The notes below the pieces were generated by a model that was given only the letters and a program-made list of their open reading frames with translations, had not been told where the DNA came from and did not search any database. From Kitasatospora aureofaciens (GTDB lineage Bacteria > Actinomycetota > Actinomycetes > Streptomycetales > Streptomycetaceae): a stretch of 64,000 bases of DNA. A program made the translations under genes and the position numbers. Shown piece by piece: positions 24,334 through 32,944 of the stretch (the stretch's first letter is position 1; the number at the start of each line of letters is the position of its first letter). The stretch is taken from assembly GCA_000720845.1 (NCBI GenBank), contig JODU01000019.1, forward strand, positions 1 through 64,000, given 5' to 3'.

Positions 24334-25860
24334 ATGAACGACACCTACAACTCGGACAGGTACTTCCGGGAAGCGCTCATGGCGGCCACCGGATTCCGCG
24401 AGTACGACGCACGCTGGGTCATCGAACCGACCGGTGACGGTACGCCCGTCGGTCTGAACTACGTGGGGGTCCGCACCCTCGGACTCCACCTCGGCAGGTT
24501 CCTCGCCGACCGGCTCGACGCCGGCCGGCGCATCGTGGTGGGCCACGACTTCCGGAGCTACTCCGAGAACGTGAAGAACGCGCTGGTGGTCGGGCTGCTC
24601 CAGTCCGGAATGGACGTCGTGGACATCGGCCTCACCACCACTCCCGGCGCCTACCACGCGCAGTTCGCACGGGATGTCCCCTGCGTGGCCATGGTGACGG
24701 CCAGCCACAACGAGAACGGCTGGACCGGGGTCAAGATCGGGCACCGGAAGGCGTCCACGTTCGGCCCCGCGGAAATGCGTGACTTCGCGTCCTTCACGCT
24801 GGAGGGCCGGGCCGAGGACACGAAGGGCTCCCGGGCCGGCTCCTACACGTTCGACGCGGACGCCCGCGACAACTACATCGACAGCCTGGTCGAGTCCTGG
24901 ACCGAGCGGTTCCGGGGACTGCCGCGCATCAAGGTCGCGGTGGAGACCGGGAACGGAACGGCCGGCCTCTTCGCCCCGCAGGTCCTCGAGAAGCTGGGCT
25001 TCGAGATCGTGCCGGGGAATGTGGAGCCGGACTGGACGTTCCCCCACTTCAACCCGAATCCCGAGAGCGTTCCCTTCCTTCGTTCGGTGGAGTCCCTCGT
25101 CGCCGGGAGCGGAGCCGACGTCGGGCTCTGCTTCGACGGGGACGGTGACCGGCTGGGCGTCATCGACGACCGGGGGAACCTCGTCTTCGCGGACCGGGTG
25201 GGGCTCGTCATCGCGAAGTTCCTCGAAGAGCGGCAGGGCTCGTCCGGCCCCTTCGTCATCGACGTCAAGTCGACCTCTCTCTACGAGTCCGAGCTGAACA
25301 GCGACGTGGTCTGGGCGAAGACGGGCCACTCCTACGTCAAGGCCAAGGTCGCCGAGGCCGGGGCGGTGGCGGGGTTCGAAAGGAGCGGACACTTCTTCTT
25401 CAGCGAACCCCTCGGCCACGGCTACGACGACGCCTGCGTAGCCGCCCTCGCGCTGCTCTGGATGCTGTGCAGCGCGAAGGCCACCGGCGAGGAGTGGAGC
25501 CTGTCGCACAAGCTGGCGGCGCTCCCGAGGTCCTTCTCGTCCCCCAACCGCCAGCCCTACGCGTCGGACGAGACGAAGTACGCCGCGGTGGACAAGCTGG
25601 CCGCGTACTTCGAGCAGCGGGAGAGCCTCGCCGGCAAGCGCGTCACGAACATCAGGCGGATCAATGGAATCCGTCTCGAACTGGAAGACCGCAGCTGGCT
25701 TCTGATCAGGGCCTCGTCCAACTCGCCCAACCTGGTGATCATCGCGGAGGCGTTCGACCACGACGGCACCGTGCTCAAGCTCATCGACGCGGAAGTCAGG
25801 GCCGCCGTCTCGGAAACGGGGGTCGACATCGGCCGGTTCGACTCACTGGCGGAGTACTAG
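24334..25860 (+). CDS. Phosphohexomutase (phosphomannomutase/phosphoglucomutase family)
   Basis: A 508-residue alpha-D-phosphohexomutase that moves phosphate between C1 and C6 of a hexose phosphate. The phosphoserine loop is TASHNENGWTG (about residue 129), the metal loop is FDGDGDR (about 267), the sugar-binding loop is FERSGHFFF (about 350), and the C-terminal phosphate-binding loop is RASSNSPN rather than the common RxSxTEP. Start abuts the stop of the preceding gene; its stop overlaps the GTG of the ROK remnant. It is the only complete enzyme of the islet, so its pathway here is broken or incomplete. Confidence 0.88.
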   Translation: MNDTYNSDRYFREALMAATGFREYDARWVIEPTGDGTPVGLNYVGVRTLGLHLGRFLADRLDAGRRIVVGHDFRSYSENVKNALVVGLLQSGMDVVDIGLTTTPGAYHAQFARDVPCVAMVTASHNENGWTGVKIGHRKASTFGPAEMRDFASFTLEGRAEDTKGSRAGSYTFDADARDNYIDSLVESWTERFRGLPRIKVAVETGNGTAGLFAPQVLEKLGFEIVPGNVEPDWTFPHFNPNPESVPFLRSVESLVAGSGADVGLCFDGDGDRLGVIDDRGNLVFADRVGLVIAKFLEERQGSSGPFVIDVKSTSLYESELNSDVVWAKTGHSYVKAKVAEAGAVAGFERSGHFFFSEPLGHGYDDACVAALALLWMLCSAKATGEEWSLSHKLAALPRSFSSPNRQPYASDETKYAAVDKLAAYFEQRESLAGKRVTNIRRINGIRLELEDRSWLLIRASSNSPNLVIIAEAFDHDGTVLKLIDAEVRAAVSETGVDIGRFDSLAEY

Positions 25861-26195
25861 TGGCCCCTCCGGTCGACCCGGCCGCCTTGATCCACGCAAC
25901 CCCAGCGGAACGCCCGCATCTCGTCTTCGACCTCGGAGGCACGTGGTTCCGCCGCGGTGTGAGGCGGCCGGACGGAGTCCTGGAGCAGGTGGCCAGGCAG
26001 CCGGCCGTGAACTACCTGAATCACCTGCGCCTGTCCCCACCGGAGTTGCGGCAAGGTCTCGTGGAGTACGTCCTCACGGAGACGCGGCGCCTGGCGCCCC
26101 CGGACTCCGGTCGTTCTCCGCGGGTCAGCATCTCGATGGGGGCCGCCCTCAACGGCCACACCGGCGTCGCTCGCCGTACGGGATGGTGGACGTGA
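25860..26195 (+). pseudogene. ROK-type sugar kinase, C-terminally truncated
   Basis: Only about 100 residues of a ROK/glucokinase-like protein remain. The N-terminal phosphate loop LVFDLGGTWFRRG (about residue 21) and the segment SISMGAALNGHTG are intact, but the reading frame then continues as VARRTGWWT and stops. Family members are about 300 residues, so the sugar-binding and zinc-motif half is missing. Its GTG start overlaps the mutase stop. The break, near 26165, coincides with the 3' end of an opposing gene, pointing to a deletion or recombination joint. It is unlikely to be an active kinase. Confidence 0.7.
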
Positions 26196-26796
26196 GCACC
26201 CCCGACTGGAGCAGCAGGAAGAGACAGGTGCCGAGCGCGAGGACACCGGCGACGCTGACGACGGTCCGCACGCGCCTCTTGCGTTCCTGGGCGTCGTGGA
26301 AGTGGTGGATGGCGTTGGAGTGACTGCGCGCTCCCACGACCAGCGACTCCATCAGGTCGGCGACGTTGGACGAGGCGAGGAACATGGTCGAGACGATCCA
26401 CAGACCGAGTCCTTCGGTCTTCACCAACAGGACGGGATTGCGGCGGTCTTCCGTGTGGAGCAGCGGAAGCCAGCCCCTCGACCAGCTCCGGAAGGCGCCC
26501 GTGTACATCTTGGTCGGTTGCAGTTCCTCGATCGACCGCGGACTCGTCGACCCCGGAGGGAACCAGGACGTGTCGAGGGGGTGGGAGTAGGCGGAGTTGA
26601 CGGTGCCGGGAATGCCCTGGAGGAGCGGATGGCCCCGCAGGGCGGCATTGGTCTGGACGGTGGAGCTGTAGACGTACGTCTCGCCCTGGGTGACGACGAG
26701 CTGGCCCGGGAAGAGGACGTCGTAGGCCTGCTGGGCGGGACGCCAGCGCTTGGGCTGGTTCTCCATGATGACCACGCCGCCCGGGGCCACCTTCAT
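26149..26796 (-). CDS. Unknown membrane protein, probably 3'-truncated
   Basis: A 215-residue protein starting at an ATG that overlaps the stop of the HAD remnant (ATGA). It has a soluble part with a GLWIVSTMFLASSNVADL segment and a Pro/Ser-rich stretch around residue 90, and one transmembrane helix near the C terminus (VVSVAGVLALGTCLFLLL). The arrangement is faintly like DUF4350 proteins, but I would not assign it. The final residues (ERRRCGR) overlap the ROK remnant at the joint near 26165, so the natural C terminus may be lost. Confidence 0.5.
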   Translation of the reverse strand: MKVAPGGVVIMENQPKRWRPAQQAYDVLFPGQLVVTQGETYVYSSTVQTNAALRGHPLLQGIPGTVNSAYSHPLDTSWFPPGSTSPRSIEELQPTKMYTGAFRSWSRGWLPLLHTEDRRNPVLLVKTEGLGLWIVSTMFLASSNVADLMESLVVGARSHSNAIHHFHDAQERKRRVRTVVSVAGVLALGTCLFLLLQSGVLTSTIPYGERRRCGR

Positions 26797-27108
26797 CCGC
26801 TGTGCCCCCTCTCCGTCCCGTCCAGGCATTGCGTGACCATGTCCAGATCCCCTACGGAAAGGGCCCGGTCGCTCTCCACCCGGGCCGCGGACTGCTTCCG
26901 CCGGCACAGGATGCCGACGGCCGATTCGATCAGCGCGAGCGGGGTCTGGATGTCGGACCGGTAGGAGTCGCCCACGGCGGCGACGAAGAAGTCGCCACGA
27001 GGTGTGTTCAGGTCCTCCGCGATACCCGAGAACACCAGGTCGTAGAAGGTCTCTGACGGTTTGTCCGTCGGATCGCCGATGCTTTTGCGGCTGATCCGGT
27101 CCGCGGCC
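26793..27108 (-). pseudogene. HAD-like hydrolase, N-terminally truncated
   Basis: The open frame shows only the C-terminal part of a HAD-type phosphatase: KPSETFYDLVFSG then FFVAAVGDSYRSDIQTPL, which is a motif IV-like loop. Motif I with the nucleophilic Asp is absent because the frame runs into the 3' end of the phosphonate-binding protein gene, whose stop lies at 27112-27114. A GTG at 27035 could only start a very short product. It is translationally coupled to the membrane protein that follows. Confidence 0.6.
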
Positions 27109-27111
27109 GGG

Positions 27112-28170
27112 TCAGTTCCCGGTCGCCTCCTTCCAGGCGTCGATGTAGGAGGTGAGGTTCTCCTCGATGTCGTTCCAGTCGGGTTCGAATACCTCCACGC
27201 CGTCCATCAGCCTGGTCAGGGCGATGGCGTTGGCGTCCGTGGCCTTGACGTCCTGGCGGGCCGCGAAGCCGCCGCCGATCTCGCTGACCTGCCGCTGCGC
27301 CTTCTGGCCCAGGAGGTGGTCGAGGAGCTTCCTGCCGTTCTCGGTGTGCGGGGCGCCGGTGACCAGACCGGCCGCGTAGGGCAGGGCGAAGGTGGTGGGC
27401 TTGCCGCCCTCGCGGGCCGGGAACCAGATGCCGAGGTTCGGCATGGACTTGGACTGGGCGTGGTTCATCTGCACGTCCCCGTTGGCGACGAGCAGTTCTC
27501 CCTTGTCGACCTTGGGGGCGAGCTTGCCGGTGGAGGCGGACGGGCCGACGTTGTTGGCCTGAAGCTTCTTCAGGTACTCCATGGCGGGCTGCTCGCCTTC
27601 GAAGTCGTGCATGGCCTTGATGAGCACGGCGGTGCCGTCGCCGGCGACGCCGGGGGTGGAGTACTGGAGCTTGTTCTCGTACCTGCCGTCGAGCAGGTCC
27701 TCCCAGGTGGTGGGGGCCTGCTTCAGCTCCTTGGTGTTGTGGACGAAGCCGACGTAGTTGTTGACGACGGCGGTCCAGGTGCCCGTCGCGGACTTGTCGG
27801 CGCCGCCGACCCGGTCGGCGCCCTTCGGGGCGTACTCCTGGAGCAGGCCCTTGGTGTCGGCCTGCTGGATGAAGGGCGGGAGGGTGACGAGGACGTCGGC
27901 CTGCGGGTTGCGCTTCTCGCGGACGGCGCGCTGCACCATCTCGCCGGAACCGCCCTCGACGTACTCGACCTTGATGCCGGTCTCCTTCTCGAAGTCGGCG
28001 AAGACCCGGTCGTACCAGCCGTCGCCGTTCTCGCCCTTGAGGCCGTCGGCGCTGTAGACGGTGACGACGTTCTCGTCGGAGGCGGCGGAGGTGCCGGAGC
28101 AGGCGGTCAGCGGGACGGCGAGGGCGAGGACGGCGAGGGCGGCGAGCGGCCTGAGGGCGTTCTTGGGCAT
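27112..28170 (-). CDS. Phosphonate (2-aminoethylphosphonate-type) ABC substrate-binding lipoprotein
   Basis: A 352-residue iron/thiamine-like periplasmic binding protein (ABC family 1) with signal peptide and lipobox LTACS near residue 24. The fold start VVTVYSADGLKG and core segments FIQQADTKGLL and NNYVGFVHNTK fit the 2-aminoethylphosphonate-binding group. It is last in an operon with two permeases, an ATPase, a phosphonatase-like HAD and an FAD oxidoreductase, which supports phosphonate as ligand over thiamine or iron. Its stop lies at the right edge of the foreign islet. Confidence 0.82.
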   Translation of the reverse strand: MPKNALRPLAALAVLALAVPLTACSGTSAASDENVVTVYSADGLKGENGDGWYDRVFADFEKETGIKVEYVEGGSGEMVQRAVREKRNPQADVLVTLPPFIQQADTKGLLQEYAPKGADRVGGADKSATGTWTAVVNNYVGFVHNTKELKQAPTTWEDLLDGRYENKLQYSTPGVAGDGTAVLIKAMHDFEGEQPAMEYLKKLQANNVGPSASTGKLAPKVDKGELLVANGDVQMNHAQSKSMPNLGIWFPAREGGKPTTFALPYAAGLVTGAPHTENGRKLLDHLLGQKAQRQVSEIGGGFAARQDVKATDANAIALTRLMDGVEVFEPDWNDIEENLTSYIDAWKEATGN

Positions 28171-28208
28171 GGCGAGGCGAACTCCTTGCGGGTCGGGGCG
28201 GGGCTGGT

Positions 28209-29006
28209 TCAGCGGTAGGAGGCTGTGGTGCGGATCCGGGAGACGGCGAGCAGCACCAGCAGGGTGGCCGTCATGAGGACCACGGCGACGGCGGAGCCGG
28301 TGAACAGGGCGCCGCGGTCGGTGGCCGCGTAGACCAGGACGGGCAGCGGGGTCCAGTCGGGCGGATAGAGCATCATCGTGGCGCTCAGCTCGCCCATGGA
28401 CAGGGCGAAGCAGAGTCCGGCGGCGGCGGTCAGGGACGGCAGCAGCAGGGGCAGCCTCACCCGCCACAGGACATACGCCGGTGAGGCGCCGAGGGAGGCG
28501 GCGGCCTGCTCGTAGGCCGGGTCGAGGCGGGTGAGGGCGGCGGACACGGACTGGTGGGCGAAGGCGGTGACCAGCACGGTGTGGGCGATGATCACGATCC
28601 AGCGGGTGCCGTTGAGCAGCATCGGCGGCTGGGAGAAGGCGACGAGGGTGGCGAGGCCCACGACGACGGAGGGCACCGCGAGGGGCAGCACGAACAGGGC
28701 GTCGAGCACCTTGCGGTACCGCTGCTTCAGCGCCGCCGCGGCGAGGGCGGCCCAGGTGCCGGTCGCGAGGGCGAGCAGGCTGGCGGTGACGGCGGTGACC
28801 AGGCTGGTGGTGAGCGCCTGGAGGGCCTCGCCGCGGGTGGCGGCCTCGTAGTGGCCGGTGGTGAGGCCGGAGGGCAGGACGCTGGACCAGTGGGTGGCGA
28901 AGGAGGCGCCGAGGACCACGAGGAGCGGGAGGGCGAACAGGGGCAGGAAGAGGACGAGGAAGACCGTCCACACGGCCCACCTCGCTCGGCGGCTATGCAC
29001 CAGCAC
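28209..29006 (-). CDS. Phosphonate ABC transporter permease, second subunit
   Basis: A 265-residue permease with about six membrane helices. The ATPase-contact loop appears in EQAAASLGASPAYVLWRVRLP (about 165-185). Its 5' end overlaps the preceding permease gene by 14 bases, so the two are coupled. It is of the type grouped with 2-aminoethylphosphonate transport. Confidence 0.83.
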   Translation of the reverse strand: MLVHSRRARWAVWTVFLVLFLPLFALPLLVVLGASFATHWSSVLPSGLTTGHYEAATRGEALQALTTSLVTAVTASLLALATGTWAALAAAALKQRYRKVLDALFVLPLAVPSVVVGLATLVAFSQPPMLLNGTRWIVIIAHTVLVTAFAHQSVSAALTRLDPAYEQAAASLGASPAYVLWRVRLPLLLPSLTAAAGLCFALSMGELSATMMLYPPDWTPLPVLVYAATDRGALFTGSAVAVVLMTATLLVLLAVSRIRTTASYR

Positions 29007-29898
29007 GGCGGCTCACCACCCGGTAGAGGCCGTAGAGGCCCACGGAGATCAGGACGTTGACGACGGCGACCACGCAGGCGCCCGGGTAGTCGGACTCCAG
29101 GATCGCCTTGCCGTAGACGAGCGTCGGCAGGGTCGTGACGCCCTTGGCGCCGGTGAACAGGACGATGCCGAACTCGTTCAGGCACAGGACGAGGACCAGG
29201 CTGCCGCCGGCCGCGAGGGCGGGCAGTGCCTCGGGCAGGATGATCCGCCGGACGATGCGCGGCGCGCGGGCGCCCAGCGAACCGGCGGCCTCCAGTTGCC
29301 CGGTGTCGAGCTGCGAGAAGGCGGCGAGCAGGGGGCGCATCACGAAGGGCGTGAAGTACGTGATCTCCGCGAGGAGCACGCCCCAGGGCGTGGTGAGGAA
29401 CCGGAACGGCCCCTGGGCCGCCCCGGTCACGTCGGTCCACGCCCCGTTGGCCATGCCGACCGTGCCGTAGACGAACAGCAGGGCGAGCGTGATCAGGAAG
29501 GACGGGAAGGACAGGAAGACGTCGATGAAGCGGGCCACCGCCTTCGCCCCGGGGAACGGCACGAAGGCGATGACCAGCGCGAGGACGAACCCGAGCACCA
29601 GGCAGCCCGCGGTGGCCGCCACCGCCAGCCAGACGGTGGTCCACAGCGCCTCGCGGAACGCCGACGACGCGAAGACGTCGGCGTACGGCTGGATCGAGGT
29701 GCCGCCGGTGTCCGGCTGGAAGGACTGCTGGACGACGAGGGCGAGGGGGTAGAGGAAGAAGAGGGCGAGCAGGGCCGCCGGGGGCAGTGCCCACACAAGC
29801 GCCCCGAAGGCGCGCGGGGCTGTGCCCGGTTTCCGGCCGCCGCCGGGCGGGCGCGACCGGCCGGCCGCGGCCCGCGGCTCACGGACGACATCAGCCAT
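28993..29898 (-). CDS. Phosphonate ABC transporter permease, first subunit
   Basis: A 301-residue permease with a basic, Gly/Arg-rich cytoplasmic start (about 35 residues) and about six helices. The EAA-like loop is in LEAAGSLGARAPRIVRRIILP. It overlaps the ATPase gene by eight bases and the second permease by 14. With its partner it forms the translocation channel. Confidence 0.83.
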   Translation of the reverse strand: MADVVREPRAAAGRSRPPGGGRKPGTAPRAFGALVWALPPAALLALFFLYPLALVVQQSFQPDTGGTSIQPYADVFASSAFREALWTTVWLAVAATAGCLVLGFVLALVIAFVPFPGAKAVARFIDVFLSFPSFLITLALLFVYGTVGMANGAWTDVTGAAQGPFRFLTTPWGVLLAEITYFTPFVMRPLLAAFSQLDTGQLEAAGSLGARAPRIVRRIILPEALPALAAGGSLVLVLCLNEFGIVLFTGAKGVTTLPTLVYGKAILESDYPGACVVAVVNVLISVGLYGLYRVVSRRAGA

Positions 29899-30964
29899 GG
29901 TCCACCCCCGCGGGCAGCAGCACCGCGTCCTCGGGCGAGAAATGCAGACTCACCGGCTCCCCGTGCACCGGCGGAGCCTTCAGCTCCCGCAGATCCGCCA
30001 TCACCCGGTGTCCGCCCACGTCGACGAAGAGCCGGTGGGTGGCCCCCCGCCACTGGATCTCCCCCACCGTGCCGGTGAGCCGGTTGGGCCCGTCACCGAG
30101 CCCCACCAGATGCGGCCGTACGCACAAGGTCGCCGTCGCCCCGGGGGCGACACCCCCCGTGTCGACCTTGATCTCCACGTCCCCCAAGGACACTCCCCCG
30201 GTTCCGACGGTCACCGGCAGCAGGTTCGCGCCGCCCACGAAGGACGCGGTGAACGCGTCGGCCGGCGCCCGGTACAGCTCGCGCGGGGTGCCGCAGGCCT
30301 GGAGGCGGGACTTGTCCATCACGGCGATCCGGTCGGCGAGGGTGAGCGCCTCGACCTGGTCGTGGGTGACGTAGAGGATCGACACGTCGGGCAGTTCGCG
30401 GTGCAGCCGGGCCAGTTCGGCGAGCATGCCGGAGCGCAGCTGGGCGTCGAGGGCGGACAGGGGTTCGTCGAGGAGGAGGACGCCCGGGCGGATGGCGAGT
30501 GCGCGGGCGATGGCGACGCGCTGCTGCTGGCCGCCGGACAGTTCGCGCGGGTGGCGGCGGGCGTAGGCGCCCATGCCGGTCATCTCCAGCGCCTCGGCCA
30601 CGCGTGTGCGGATCTCGGCCTTGGCGACCTTGCGGGCCTTCAGTCCGAAGGCGACGTTGTCCGCCACCCGCATGTGCGGGAACAGGGCGTACTGCTGGAC
30701 GACCATGCCGATGCCGCGCCGGTGCGGGGGCAGGCCGGTGACGTCGCGGTCGCCGAGGAACACCCGCCCGGAGGCGGGCCGTACGAACCCGGCGACCGCC
30801 CGCAGCGCGGTGGTCTTGCCGGATCCGGACGGCCCGAGCAGCGCCATGACCTCGCCCGGTCCGACGGTGAGGTCGAGGGCGTCCAGGACGACGTTGCCGT
30901 CGTAGGCGACGGTGACCGAGTCGAAGCGGATGCCGCTGCTGACGCCGCTGCTGGTGGTGCTCAT
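29891..30964 (-). CDS. Phosphonate ABC transporter ATPase
   Basis: A 357-residue ATPase with Walker A GPSGSGKTT (about 44), Q loop VVQQYALFPH, signature LSGGQQQR, Walker B LLLDEPLSALD and switch His in VTHDQ. A C-terminal TOBE-like domain starts near residue 280. The ATG at 30964 shares one base with the stop of the upstream HAD gene (TGATG). It energises uptake through the two permeases. Confidence 0.88.
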   Translation of the reverse strand: MSTTSSGVSSGIRFDSVTVAYDGNVVLDALDLTVGPGEVMALLGPSGSGKTTALRAVAGFVRPASGRVFLGDRDVTGLPPHRRGIGMVVQQYALFPHMRVADNVAFGLKARKVAKAEIRTRVAEALEMTGMGAYARRHPRELSGGQQQRVAIARALAIRPGVLLLDEPLSALDAQLRSGMLAELARLHRELPDVSILYVTHDQVEALTLADRIAVMDKSRLQACGTPRELYRAPADAFTASFVGGANLLPVTVGTGGVSLGDVEIKVDTGGVAPGATATLCVRPHLVGLGDGPNRLTGTVGEIQWRGATHRLFVDVGGHRVMADLRELKAPPVHGEPVSLHFSPEDAVLLPAGVDHG

Positions 30965-31671
30965 CAGCCGGCTGCTCCCCGCAGGAGGGCGGGCAGGGAG
31001 GCGACGGAGTCCAGCACGTGGGTCGCGCCCGCCGCGCGGAAGGCGTCGTCGCCGTGGGCCCCGGTGCGCACCCCGGCGACCAGTCCGGCGCCGGCCCGGA
31101 CACCGCTGAGCACGTCGTAGGACGTGTCGCCGACGACGGCGACCTGGCGGACGTCGTCGGCGGCCCCGGTGCGCAGGAACGCCTCCAGCACCATGTCCGG
31201 GTACGGCCGTCCGCGGCCGCCCGCGTCGGCGGGGCACAGGGTGAGCGGCACCAGGTCGCGCCAGCCGAGCGCGTCGAGGATGGCGTCCTGGGTGACGCGG
31301 GCGAAGCCGGTGGTGAGGACGACGGTGCGGCCGTCGGCGGCCAGTTCCCCGACGGCCTCGCGGGCGCCGGGGACGGGGGCGATCAGGCCGTCGTCGACGA
31401 GGGCGCCGTACGCCTTCTCGAAGGCGGTGTTGGCGCGCCGGGCGCGGTCCTCGTCGCCGAACAGGTGCCGGAAGACGGAGATCTTGGACTCGCCCATGGT
31501 GGCGCGGACGTAGTCGAGCTTCTCGGCGTGGTCCGGGGTGCCGGGCTCGACGCCGAGTTCGCGGGCGGCCGTGTCGAAGGCGCGCTCGACGAGGCCGCCG
31601 TCGGCGACGGTGGTGCCGGCCATGTCGAGGACGACGAGGCGGACGCGGGTGTCGGGGGAGGTCGTGGTCAT
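30964..31671 (-). CDS. Phosphonatase-like HAD hydrolase (phosphonoacetaldehyde hydrolase type)
   Basis: A 235-residue HAD enzyme predicted to split the C-P bond of phosphonoacetaldehyde to acetaldehyde and phosphate. Motif I is VVLDMAGTTV near residue 14. In the cap region, MGESK places a lysine at the same spacing as the Schiff-base lysine of phosphonatase (MGxxK). Motif IV is VVGDTSYDV. Located between the FAD oxidoreductase and the transporter ATPase, it would act on the aldehyde produced from imported aminoethylphosphonate. No transaminase of the PhnW type is nearby. Confidence 0.83.
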   Translation of the reverse strand: MTTTSPDTRVRLVVLDMAGTTVADGGLVERAFDTAARELGVEPGTPDHAEKLDYVRATMGESKISVFRHLFGDEDRARRANTAFEKAYGALVDDGLIAPVPGAREAVGELAADGRTVVLTTGFARVTQDAILDALGWRDLVPLTLCPADAGGRGRPYPDMVLEAFLRTGAADDVRQVAVVGDTSYDVLSGVRAGAGLVAGVRTGAHGDDAFRAAGATHVLDSVASLPALLRGAAG

Positions 31672-31678
31672 CAGGGGT

Positions 31679-32803
31679 TCACCAGCCCAGTTCGTTCGCG
31701 GTGGTCTCGGCTATCGCGGGTGAGCAGGTCATGCCGCGCCCGCCGGGCCCGGTGACCAGCCAGACGCCTTCGCGCACCTGCTGCCGGTGCACGACACGGC
31801 TCGTGTCCGTGCACTGCGCGTACACCCCGGCCCAGCGGCGGCGGATCCTCGGCAGCGGGCGGCCGAGCAGGGACTCGACGACGCCGGTGAGGTGCTCGTA
31901 GGGGTCCTCGACGGTGTCGAAGGCGAAGGGGTGCTCGTACTCGTGGGTGTCGCCGATGGTCAGGCCGCCGTCGGCGCGCTGGACCATCAGCAGCTGCATC
32001 CGGTGCTCGGCCGCCGTGGCCGGCTGCGGCTGCCGGGCGTTCAGCTCGTCCAGGGCGGGCGAGCCGTACGCCGGGTAGTAGCGGAAGCTGTCGGCGTCGG
32101 CGACCGAGGTGGTGAGCGGTTCGCCGAGGGGGTCGGTCTGCATCATCTGGAGCCGCACCCGGCGCACCGGCAGGCCGGGGCCGGCCAGTTCGCGCACGAG
32201 GCCGCCGAGCCAGGCGCCGGTGGCGAGGACGACGACGTCGCCGGTGTGCACGTCGCCGTGGTCGTCGCGTACGGCTGCCTCGCCGACGACGTCGCGGACC
32301 TCGCGGCCGGGCAGGAAGGTGTAGCGCGGGGACTTCAGCAGTTCGGCGCGCAGGGCGAGCTGGGCGGTGCGTGGTTCCACGGCGGCGTCGCGCTCGCAGT
32401 ACAGGGCGGCGTCGAACTCGCCGCGCAGGGCCGGGTTCAGGGCGCGGGCCTCATCGGGGGTGAGCAGCTTGTGGCCGCGGGCGGCGGCGTCCGGGCGGGC
32501 GACGGCCGCCTCGGCGACGGCGCGCTCCAGGTCGCCGCGGAGCGGGGTCAGGGAGCCGTTCGGGCGGAAGCCCAGCGCCGGGATCCGGCCGCCGATCTCC
32601 TCCCACAGCTCACGGGCCCGCAGCGCGGTCTCCAGCTCCTCGCCGCCCGCCCGGCCGCTGACCCAGATCTGGCCGAAATTACGCAGCGAGGCGCCGCGGG
32701 CCTCGGTCTCGCGCTCGATCTGTACGACCTCGTGGCCGCGGTTCACTGCGTGCCACGCGTGCATGGTGCCCACCACGCCGGCTCCGACAACTGTCACTCT
32801 CAC
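31679..32803 (-). CDS. FAD-dependent amine oxidoreductase of the phosphonate cluster
   Basis: A 374-residue glycine-oxidase/DadA-like flavoprotein. The N-terminal FAD-binding motif is VVGAGVVG at residues 4-11 followed by the acidic strand end IERE, and GPGGRGMT near the C terminus contacts FAD. This group is often found next to phosphonatases. I infer that it oxidises aminoethylphosphonate or its N-methyl form to phosphonoacetaldehyde, replacing the usual transaminase. GTG at 32803, with AAGGAG ten bases upstream, is the chosen start. It is first in the operon, seven bases before the phosphonatase. Confidence 0.8.
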   Translation of the reverse strand: MRVTVVGAGVVGTMHAWHAVNRGHEVVQIERETEARGASLRNFGQIWVSGRAGGEELETALRARELWEEIGGRIPALGFRPNGSLTPLRGDLERAVAEAAVARPDAAARGHKLLTPDEARALNPALRGEFDAALYCERDAAVEPRTAQLALRAELLKSPRYTFLPGREVRDVVGEAAVRDDHGDVHTGDVVVLATGAWLGGLVRELAGPGLPVRRVRLQMMQTDPLGEPLTTSVADADSFRYYPAYGSPALDELNARQPQPATAAEHRMQLLMVQRADGGLTIGDTHEYEHPFAFDTVEDPYEHLTGVVESLLGRPLPRIRRRWAGVYAQCTDTSRVVHRQQVREGVWLVTGPGGRGMTCSPAIAETTANELGW

Positions 32804-32879
32804 GACCGCCACGCTCCTTGGCATCGGGGAACCGGAGGGATCCGGCTGACAACGAGAGCGTGAACTGGGCATCACGTTT

Positions 32880-32890
32880 GGGCTAGACCC
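32880..32890. promoter_or_regulatory. HutC/GntR-type operator candidate
   Basis: GGGCTAGACCC is a near-perfect palindrome resembling HutC-subfamily operators (GGxCTAGxCC). It lies about 77 bases upstream of the first gene of the phosphonate operon and just beyond the 3' end of the UTRA regulator gene, the natural candidate to bind it. Confidence 0.5.
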
Positions 32891-32944
32891 GTTATCTCTT
32901 CGTTACTTTCCCGGGTGGTCGATGTGGGCGTTTTCAGTCGTTTT

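Noticed and set aside
23750..27110. Insertion sequence or transposase at the islet edges
   Set aside because: No transposase or integrase frame and no clear terminal inverted repeats are visible at either border.
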